NCBI GenBank assembly: GCA_964629245.1
Contig: CAZVPZ010000002.1
Coordinates: 1 to 54,966, forward strand
Direction of reading: 5' to 3'
Source of the DNA: CAZVPZ01 sp964629245
GTDB taxonomy: Archaea; Nanohalarchaeota; Nanosalinia; Nanosalinales; Nanosalinaceae
Length of the DNA: 54,966 bases
Shown here: one piece after another, positions 23,742 through 32,000 of the stretch
Position numbering within the stretch: the first letter of the stretch is position 1
Layout of the letters: each line of letters begins with the position of its first letter
Notes under the pieces: model-generated
Seen by the model: the letters and a program-made list of their open reading frames with translations, nothing else
What the model was told of the DNA's origin: nothing
Databases searched by the model: none
Translations under genes and position numbers: made by a program

Positions 23742-23858
23742 ATGTGCAGTTACTGTAAGGCCTGGGAGGAGCGGCTTCGTGAGCTAGTTGATCGGAAGAA
23801 GGCGGTGCTGGTGGTCAACCGGGCCAGAACCCGGATGGCAACGGACCTGACCGCATAG
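23742..23858 (+). CDS. 38-residue microprotein with a CxxC motif
   Basis: ATG at 23742 gives 38 residues starting MCSYCKAWEERLRELVDRKK. One CxxC (Cys2, Cys5) and a basic helix suggest a half zinc site or a dimeric metal-binding peptide. A TATA-like GTAAATAG at 23708-23715 lies about 30 bp upstream, the standard spacing here. No homologue is known to me. Confidence 0.45.
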   Translation: MCSYCKAWEERLRELVDRKKAVLVVNRARTRMATDLTA

Positions 23859-23897
23859 CTGTTCGGTTTTAAAATGCTCCGTGTCTAATCTTTCACC

Positions 23898-24131
23898 ATG
23901 ACTTACCTAGAGATAGCTGCGGGTTTCGTCCTCGGCTTTTTCGTCGGCATAGGTGCGGCTCTTTTCTACCTCAGGTGGCAGATGAAGCGCCAGATAGGTG
24001 ACATTGAGGAGCAGATGAGCGCGATGATGGATATGAGTGAGGAGATGTCAGACATGATGGAGCCTGGGGAGATGGTGCCGGGGATGGAGTCCGGCGAGGA
24101 AGCTGACGGGGAAGAAAAAGAGGAAAAATAG
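23898..24131 (+). CDS. Membrane-anchored Met/Glu-rich small protein
   Basis: 77 residues: one N-terminal transmembrane helix (about 5-26, FVLGFFVGIGAALFYL) followed by a cytoplasmic-looking tail with many Met and Glu residues (EEQMSAMMDMSEEMSDMME) ending in a Glu/Lys run. The tail is probably helical. The TATA-like GTTTTAAAAT near 23867-23876 fits the start. Function unknown; Met-rich tails can bind soft metals such as copper, but that is speculation. Confidence 0.7.
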   Translation: MTYLEIAAGFVLGFFVGIGAALFYLRWQMKRQIGDIEEQMSAMMDMSEEMSDMMEPGEMVPGMESGEEADGEEKEEK

Positions 24132-24158
24132 CTGTCGGGTATCTCCGCCGAGCAGCTA

Positions 24159-24518
24159 TTATTCTTTTTCCAGCCGGTCTGCAGTCCTCTCCATCTCTCT
24201 CGAGATCGACCGGAGTTCGTCGATGAAGGCTTCGGTGCGGGCGTTGTATTCCTCCTCGATTTCCAGGTTCCGGAGTGCGACACGGACGTGGGACTCCTTC
24301 ACCTTGTGCATCATCTCCGCCTCGTCAAGAGTCCCGTCGATTATCTCGTCGAGCAGCGTGGATAGAACGCAGTTGATGACGTGGGGCACATCGCCGTCCA
24401 GGGACTGCTCCTCGCTCATGTTCTCCCTCAGCAGTCTCGCGATACGTCCCTCCGAGAGTTCGAGGTCGCTGTTTTCGAGCTGTCCGTAGTTGTCGGGTAT
24501 AAGCTTCTCCAGGTTCAT
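24159..24518 (-). CDS. Histone-fold protein resembling H2A, with coiled-coil tail
   Basis: 119 residues. Residues 17-90 align by eye with eukaryotic H2A: SEGRIARLLREN (about 22-33) for PVGRVHRLLRKG in alpha-1, DVPHVINCVLSTLLDEIID (43-61) for the APVYLAAVLEYL alpha-2, and KESHVRVALRNLEIEEEYN (74-92) for RHLQLAIRNDEELNKL in alpha-3. Alpha-2 and alpha-3 are joined by a loop some residues shorter than in H2A. Residues 93-119 form a heptad-like coiled coil. It lacks the basic tail of eukaryotic histones and is acidic, as halophile histones are. Prokaryotic coiled-coil histones are known; DNA binding here is inferred. TATA TTTTAAAC at 24540-24547. Confidence 0.6.
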   Translation of the reverse strand: MNLEKLIPDNYGQLENSDLELSEGRIARLLRENMSEEQSLDGDVPHVINCVLSTLLDEIIDGTLDEAEMMHKVKESHVRVALRNLEIEEEYNARTEAFIDELRSISREMERTADRLEKE

Positions 24519-24550
24519 GCGGCTAAAATCAGGTCGAAGTTTAAAATAGG

Positions 24551-24829
24551 TTATCTATGGAAATGTTCGGGATAACGTAGCTCGTTGAACAATCCGTCCT
24601 GCATGTCGATCTTCCCGATGTACTGCCGCCTGACCTCTCCGGTGGAGGCGTCCTGTATGGGCAGGTAGACCTCTCTTTCCTCGGGGTTGCCGTTCTCCTG
24701 TAGTTCGGGACTGAACCATGTCTCCCTCTCGTCGACCAGTTCTTCAGCTATAGCATCCCAGTCCAGCCTGCGGAGGTTCTGGACGCCCTTGTCCGGGAGT
24801 TCGTACCGGCCGAGGTATACTGACGCCAT
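24551..24829 (-). CDS. Hypothetical small acidic protein
   Basis: 92 residues, soluble. It contains strands (SVYLGRYELP, REVYLPIQDASTGEVRRQYIGKIDM) and a central helix with LDWDAIAEELVDERETWFSPEL. No family recognised. It shares an upstream region of about 90 bp with the divergent tRNA-Glu gene. A TATA-like CTTTAG lies about 22 bp before the ATG. Confidence 0.65.
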   Translation of the reverse strand: MASVYLGRYELPDKGVQNLRRLDWDAIAEELVDERETWFSPELQENGNPEEREVYLPIQDASTGEVRRQYIGKIDMQDGLFNELRYPEHFHR

Positions 24830-24887
24830 GCCAATGATAACCGGTCTAAAGCTTTAACTTGATTTCCGGTCCATCCACAGAAACTAC

Positions 24888-24896
24888 TTATAAAAA
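24888..24896 (+). promoter_or_regulatory. TATA box of tRNA-Glu
   Basis: CTTATAAAA is centred about 28 bp before the first base of tRNA-Glu at 24920, the expected position for a TATA box whose transcript starts at or near the mature 5' end. Confidence 0.65.
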
Positions 24897-24919
24897 TTCA
24901 GTACCTCAGCCTTGAACAG

Positions 24920-24994
24920 GCCCGAATAGTGTAGTCTGGCCAATCATCTCACCCTCTCGAGGTGAAGACCCGGGTTCAAATCCCGGTTCGGGCA
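24920..24994 (+). tRNA. tRNA-Glu(CTC)
   Basis: 75 nt, no intron. Acceptor GCCCGAA pairs with TTCGGGC, anticodon stem TCACC/GGTGA with loop CTCTCGA, anticodon CTC at 24956-24958, T arm CCGGG-TTCAAAT-CCCGG, discriminator A94. CCA is not encoded. Confidence 0.95.
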
Positions 24995-25188
24995 CTATAA
25001 GACGTTTATTCTTTCTCTAAAGTATCTCCCTTTCGCTATACTTGGGTCACGGGGAGTCCTTGAGAGTCTACTAAAGGTTTTCAGAAGAATTCTCTGCCCT
25101 ATGGACGTGGGGCTGGTGTTACAGGGATATGGATGGGAAACAGTGCCACCGGGCGATGCTGGTGGAACGGGTCAGTGTTACAGTCTGT

Positions 25189-25854
25189 TCAGGATTTGGC
25201 GTTCTTCTCAAGATACTCGATGGCCTCTCCGACCGTCGAGATTTCTTCTGCTTCCTCGTCGGGTATGGAGATGTTGAACTCCTTCTCGAACTCGCCGTGG
25301 CCGTTGTTAACCCAGACCGTGATCATGTCAGGAGTGCCGTCACCGTCGTCATCGGTGACCGTAACCTTGCGCGCAGGAATCTTGATTTCTTTCCCAGTCT
25401 GTGGGTTACGTCCCTTGCGTGCGGAGTTCTCTGGAATAGAGCGCCCTGCAATAGCCAACGCAACTGCTTTCACATCATCGCCGTGCCTGGTGGGGGTGAC
25501 GGCAATCTCCTTCCGTGCGCTATCTGCTGCTCCAGCTCTCACATCCTCAAACCAGTCGTGGAGTTTAGTATCGCCCGGCTTCACGCCACGTTCCATCTCA
25601 AGATCATCAAAGGAGGGCTGTCCCCACGTCTTCTTTTCATGCTTGGCATCGTTGCCTTCCCGGTACGTATCCTGCTCAATACTCTTGCCGGGGATTGTCT
25701 CTGTGGCGAGTTCGCTTACTAGTTCGCCGTGTCCCGTTGCCACATCGGCAATTTTTGGCTTTTCTATCGTGTACTCCTTAGGGTTGAAGTCTGCCGCTGC
25801 ACCCAGTGTCGGGAGCAGGGCGGCGATGGCTGCGAGCACGAGGAGTTTCTTCAT
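25189..25854 (-). CDS. Secreted chimera: tail-tube-like segment plus HU-like arm, paralogue 2
   Basis: 221 residues from ATG 25854; a longer frame to 25935 lacks an export signal, and the TATA-like CTTATTAAAG at 25878-25887 fits 25854. Signal peptide MKKLLVLAAIAALLPTLGAA. Residues 64-115 share YREGxDxxHEKKTWGQPSF and PGDTKLHDWFED with the protein at 19815, and 144-165 share ARKGRNPQTGKEIKIPA, the HU-like arm. The tail-tube strand pair is less complete here. Next comes TDDDGDGTPDMITVWV, an Asp-rich calcium-binding-type loop, and an acidic C-terminal helix. The 99-bp tract shared with the paralogue lies at 25543-25641. It lies immediately before the giant surface protein, on the same strand. 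Confidence 0.75.
   Translation of the reverse strand: MKKLLVLAAIAALLPTLGAAADFNPKEYTIEKPKIADVATGHGELVSELATETIPGKSIEQDTYREGNDAKHEKKTWGQPSFDDLEMERGVKPGDTKLHDWFEDVRAGAADSARKEIAVTPTRHGDDVKAVALAIAGRSIPENSARKGRNPQTGKEIKIPARKVTVTDDDGDGTPDMITVWVNNGHGEFEKEFNISIPDEEAEEISTVGEAIEYLEKNAKS
25543..25641 (-). repeat. 99-bp tract identical to 20376-20474
   Basis: Second copy of the perfectly conserved tract described at 20376. It is located 5167 bp away, same orientation and same reading frame, and is bounded abruptly by divergent sequence on both sides. Confidence 0.9.
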
Positions 25855-26024
25855 AAAGCCCCTATGTGGCACGATTCTTATTAAAGAACCGGGGATTTGC
25901 TGTTTGCTAGAGGGGAAATCAGGGTCCTGTTCCAAAGCTTGTTGCTGGTGTTTTCTGCGGTTTATTATCTGGAAATCCTTATTGGTATTAGGATTGAAGA
26001 GTATGACAGACTTCTGGGTGTGGG

Positions 26025-29000
26025 TCAGAAGGGGAGCATTTCTAGCAAGGACGCAACTGGATTGGCTCTGGAGTTCTTTCCCTTGCCCTTACCAGCCGGG
26101 TTCTCGTTTTCACTGTCCTCATCTTCCTCTGGCTTTTCCTCTTCTCCGTCCGCGTCATCGTCTTCCTCTTCATCGCCTTGGTTAACTGCCTCGGCGAGGT
26201 CTTTCGCTCTCTCAAGCTCTTGATGGGTGGAGTCCTGGTCCCGGAGGATGGACTCGGCTTCGTCGATCACGGAATGGAACGTCATGTCCTCCGTACCATC
26301 GCCATCGGTGTCAATCATCTCGGTCCATCTAACTGAGCCAGAACCGAAGTTAAGCCAGGCCGCAAGAAGCTGGGCCTCCGCTTTATCACGCATCTCCGGT
26401 CCGCTAACGTCTTCAAACACGCCGGATGCCCTTTCATTGGACTTGAGGTCTGTCTGCTCCGAGAAAATGCTTGAGGCGTGGACCGTAATTTCACGGAAGG
26501 CCACTAGTTCGTTCTCATCGTAATCGGTTCCACCGCGGCCACTGTACTCATGTCGCCAGTATCCCATGCCCTGTCGGTCGGTAGCATCTCCGGTCACGAC
26601 CTTGGAATTTGAGTCGCGGCTGGTTCCGGAGTCGTCGTCTGTGACAGTCAAATTCACGAAGTGTACGCCCGGGCTGGAGTATGTTAGACTGGTGTTATCG
26701 GTAGCGGTGAATGGGAATTCGCCCTGTGGACTGGGATTAGGATCGGGTGCCGTTCCGTCGTTGAAGTAAACGTCTGTGCCGTCCTGAAGCCAGTTGAATC
26801 TCAGGTCGTCGGAGCCTTGGTCGGTTGCGGTGGCGGAGTGGTGCTGCTCAATGTTGATTCGACCCAGGAACGAGTTCTTATTGCTCGGGAAGACGACCAC
26901 TCCGTCGGTGTCGAGGGACGCCTCTGGTGCGAGGTTGTCCACCTCTACCGTGGTGTCGTCCTCTCCTTTTCCGCCGTCGTCATCAGTTACGATCACTTCT
27001 ACGGTGTAGTCCCCATCGTCGCCGTAGACGTGGCGGCTGGATAACGAGCTCTCTGCCGTGGGGACGGGTGTCCGGACGCCGTCACCCCATTTGATGTCCG
27101 CAGTGTGGGTGTCGTTTCCAGGATCGGTGAAGCTGGCTGAAACAGTGGCTTCTCCGCCTTCGTCTATCCTGTCGCCCGTAGCACTTACTGAAGGCGGGAC
27201 GTTCCTGACCTTGAGTTCGAAACTCGCGTTGCTGGTTGCGCCGTGCATGTCAGTCGCTTTCACCGTGATCTTCTGACTGTCATCGGGGCCGTCGCTGGAG
27301 GTGAAAGACCAGCTCCAGGTATCGTTTTCCAGCGTGACTGTACCGTTGGAAGCGTTCAGCGTCACAGAGTCGTTTTCTGAGTCGGAGACAGTGCCGGTGA
27401 TCGTGGCGGTATCACCCTCGTCGACCGTTACGGAACCGGTGTTAGGACTGATTGTGGGGGGAGTGTTGAACCCTACCGCAAATAGTGAAAGCCCCTGGAA
27501 CTCGGAGCGGTACCGGTGGTAGCCGCGACTGGAGCCCTCTTCGCTGGTCTCCAGATAGTTCCACTCCTCGGCCTGATTGTCGAACCTGTGTAGCGCTACC
27601 TGGCTGGATTTGACGCCGTTCTGTTCGAGGACTGATTCTTTGACCTTGAAGCTCAGCCTCCCTCCACCGTCGAACTCCCGGTCGTGCTCCACCTGGATGT
27701 AGGGGTGAGCGCTCTCCGCCTGTAACACCGGATCGAGTCCGGGTACGCCGGAAACCGGGCTGTCAATGGTCGAGACCGATACTTCGACTGGTCGTGGATC
27801 AGGCTCAGGCTCCGGAATCGGTTTGATCCCTATCTGGCTCGCCACTATCTTCCTGTTTAGTTCCTCGATGTCGATGTGGCGGTCCTGCCAGCCTGTGACG
27901 CTGGTATCGAAGCTGTACTGGTCGTGCTGTCCGAGGTCGAGTTCCGGCCCGAGGATGGTGTCTTTCTTCTTACGGCTGATGTCGACTGGGCGGCTGATGT
28001 TTATCACGTACCTGAGCGAGAGGTTGTAGGTTCCAGCTGTCCTGAAATTCTCTCCTATAGACGCCAGCACGCTCGAGAGGTTCTTCCTGCTCCGGGGGCA
28101 TCGAATCCTGGCTGTCACCTGCTCCGGGCCGCGGATTATCTCCGTTTGTACCTGGCTGGTCCTGTTATCGTTTCGGTAGGCTCTTGGCCTCATCTTGTGA
28201 GTGTCGACGCCGTCGTCCCTGCCGAGGCTCCGGTCGAGTTCGTGATTGTCCTCCGACCAGGCGGTTATATCGAGGTATCCCTGGGTTTTCAACGTCACGT
28301 TTCGCTTGAGCTGCCCCACCAGTACCTGCTCTGTTGTGAGGACGTCCAGGGAGTCGTTTTTCGTGAGGTTTACGTAGTAGGTCTCTCCCACGTCGAGTAC
28401 CGTCCAGAGAGTGGTGTTGTTCCATGAACGGTTGAGGGGTACCGAGATCGCGGAGTGCTCCAGGCTGAGGTTGATACCGTTTTGGAGGAATTTCTGCCTC
28501 ATCGGGTCCGAGACGTTCTCCCGGCCATAGATGTTGGGAGTGGCGTTCACGAAGTATTGTTTGAAGCTGGAATTCATAGTGAACTCGTGGGTCCAGATTA
28601 CGTCGATGTTCGGCTGGCGTGCGGTCTTGTTCTTCGGCCTGCTGCCGCCTGTGGTCTGCTGTTTGTATACCTTCAGCAGAGATATGGTGTCCTTGATGAT
28701 GAAGGTGTGTGAACCGCTGTTGAGGTGCCAGGTCCTCCTGCTTACCTGGGTCACCGTTGCGTTCTTCCGTATAGTGATGTTGTCCAGCCTCCAGTTGAAA
28801 CTCTGCCGGAGGTTGGCAGTGAGAGTCTCGTTCTCCAGCTCATCCTTCAGGCCATGGTAAAGGTTGAACTGGAAGGCGGGCTTCCCTGAGGAGCTTCGTT
28901 CCGGCTGGGTGGACATCTGGACGGTCTCCACACTGCATTCAGGCGTGTCCATCCTCTGATTAAGCAGTTTCGCGTCGAGGTCAGGAAGCGTCACGTTGAA

Positions 29001-32000
29001 GGCGTTGATGTCGGAAGCGGTCCAGATACTGAGATCGTCGAATGCCTGTGTGTAGATCTCGTGCGCTCTCAGAGGAGCATCTTGAGAGGGGTCGAACAGC
29101 AGGCTGGCGCAGTTCCTCCCTGCCTGCGTCAGGTTTTTCAGTGTTTTATTTCCGCCGGGATACGGAAGGCTGTCTGGGCATGTGTAGTGCTTCTGCTTCC
29201 GGGGATCGTGGCTCCAGGTGTACGCGGGTATAGCCCTGGAAAGGTTCTCCCCGTTGTTTGGCGCGTAACTTGGATCCGATTCGAACCTGTCGGTGGTGGG
29301 ATGACTCACGAGCACCATGTCCTCCCGGTCGTGGTTGTTGTAGTGGTGGACATCCGGGACGTTGGGGTGCTGGGTGAACTTCAGCCTGGCCTTGATCGGG
29401 ATAGGGATCTCGTTTTCGCCGACGGAGAGGTTGTACTTCTGGAGGAACCGGATGTCGAAGGTGACATTACTGTCCAGTGGGAAGCTGGTGAGTACAGTGG
29501 TGCAGTTCACGAAGCTAGGCTTGGTGATATTCCGGGAGTCGTCCCTGAAGTTGCGGAGGTAGCATCTCGCCTTCTGGAGTTCTGTCCTCGGGATCACTCC
29601 CGTGGTTTTATTCGGCTCCGGCTGAGGGAACTCGTACCTTGCGCCTTCAAATGGCAGCGTGAGCTCTGCCTCTATAGCGTTAGTGGTAGCGTTCCAGAGC
29701 GGCCGGATCCCGTTGTGGGTGTCGATGTCGAGGCTGCACGTGACCAGCTCGGATTCGACAACTACCTCATCGTTGCAGGTCAGGTTGATTGAGACGTCGG
29801 GTGCGCCGTTGAGCTTCTCCACATCTCCCTCCAGTATCCCGCGTCCGTGGGTCGCAACGTACGCAGTGCCCGTCTGCTCGTTGAACGCCATGTCCTTCAC
29901 CATGTGGCAGTCGATCTGCCTGGATGCGCGTTCCCAGTGCTTCCCGTTATCCTCGGTCACCATCAGGTGGCGTGGACACTTCGGATCACTGCTGTTTTTC
30001 ACCGTGGCGAAGTACCGGGAACTTGATGTCGGGTCGACGAAAACCTCCAGTATATTGATCTCCTCACCAAATGGATTGGATACCTCGGGGATGTCTTCAG
30101 GCTCTAGCTGGCCCGTTCTGGAGGATTCGTCGTATATAAGTACGTCCTCGTCGTCCGGGTCGAAATTCTTGTCTTCTTGGACCACCGCTACGACCCGGCC
30201 ATCGTGGACCTCGAAGTACTGCACCCAGATATCGGATCCGGAAAGATTGAGGGAGGTCACCGGCGGGGTGGAGCTACTGGTGTACTTCTTCAGAAGCTTC
30301 TTGCCCTGCCTGAACCACAGCTCGTTCCTGTCCTTGTCCTTCGCTATCTGCCTCACGTCCTTCACTTTATCCGTCGTAGATGGCCAGCCGGAGAGCGTGG
30401 CGGAGAACAGCTGATTGTTGTCGGAGCGGTTCACCACGTACCACTGGCCGTCGAAGAACACGGGGGCGTGGGTGTCAGTATCGGTGTAGCCGTTCCCGAC
30501 ATCGAACGAAAAGTTGCCGTTCCCTCTTTTCCGCTGGAGGAAGCCCGAGTCCTTGGTGGCGTAGAACTTGAAAGATCCCTCCCCGCGTACCATGTCGAGC
30601 TTGGTTGCGAATCCAAGGCAGTTAGACCTGTCCTTCACGGAGAAGCCGCCGCTCTCGGCACCAGTCGGTCGGTTGAAGTAGGTGAACACGTCATCAGTGC
30701 CGGAGGGCCGTATCATCGCGGAGTGGTGCCAGAGACCGTGGTACACATTCCCGCAGTCGTCCACCTTCACGTCGCCGACCTGGCCGTGGTCCTTCATTGC
30801 GCCGACGTTCATCAACTCCACTTTTTTCCCTGCCTTGTCGGGCGGCTGCATCAGGAACAGTCCCTGGTCGCTACCCAACAGGATGGGGTCGTCTTTCACC
30901 CTGTCAAGCACCTCGACGTCCCGGTAGTCAACCGGTTTCGCCATCGCCTTCTGGGGTTTCTTGTTCAGCCTGAGACCCTTTGTACTGAACGACATGTCGG
31001 CTCCTACGACCTTCTTGTTGTTGAACAGTCGATCCCAGTCCTTGCCGCTGTCGAAAGACTGCCATGGGCCGGACATGTAGACGAATACAGTGAGCCTCGA
31101 GGCGTCGTCGGGATCGACGATGGTAGCGTGCGTTCCCTTCCCAGGCATTTCCTTGCTGTTGTCCATCGTGTTGGGATTGGTCCCGCTGCCGTATTTGTCG
31201 ATGTGGCAGCAGGTCTGCTCGACCTTCAGGTCACCGTCATTGTTCTTGATCCAGTACCGGGAGTCGCCGTCGTCGATCTTCCAGGTCTCGTTCTTCTCGT
31301 CAACCTTCAGCTTCGCGCTGCTGGAAAGTGATTCGCCGTTGCTGCTGAAAATGTTCCGTATCTTCTGGGTGAGCGAGCCGTTGTTCAGTATCTTTTTCCT
31401 CCCGCTGTTCAGCTCGAACAGCTTTCCACGCTTGTACACCACGTAGGCGGTGCTGCCGTCCCTACTCAGCCCAAACGAGATACCGCCGGAATCGCTGTAT
31501 TCTCCGAGTTTCGTCCAGTTTTTCCCGTAGTTCCTGGTCCTGTAGACCTTCTTCGCAGAGGGGACGAGCAGGCCGTGACCGTTGTCAGTGAACTGGAGAA
31601 CCTTCCTGACGCTTGGAGTCCCATCCTCGTCCAGATCGATCTGGGCCTCACTCCAGGTGTCTCCGCCGTCGTCCGAGTGGAACACATAGTCGCTGAAGTC
31701 AAAATTATACACGAAGACATCGCCGTTCCCGAAGGCATGGACCCGTGCGCAGTCCATGCACCTTCCCAGACCGCCGTTTTTGTCGAACAGTGTCTCGTTC
31801 TCCACGAAGTACTCGACTTCGGTCCAGTTCTGGCCTCCGTTGACAGTCTCGTAAAGGCCGAACTCTGAATCCGTCCTCGGCGCGATCGCGAAGATGTGAT
31901 TCCGGTCATTCGGGTCGACCGAGGCGTCCACCACGTTAAACGGCGCATCCAGCGTCCGACCGACGTGTTGCCACTCGTCGAACGACTGCGGTTGGTGACG

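Noticed and set aside
19815..25854. Complete contractile injection system cluster
   Set aside because: Only tube-like segments occur; no sheath, baseplate, spike or ATPase gene was found in 55 kb.
30177..31331. 384-residue plus-strand frame inside the giant gene
   Set aside because: It is antisense to the BNR region of the giant protein, has no motif and a His/Val/Arg-rich composition typical of antisense reading.
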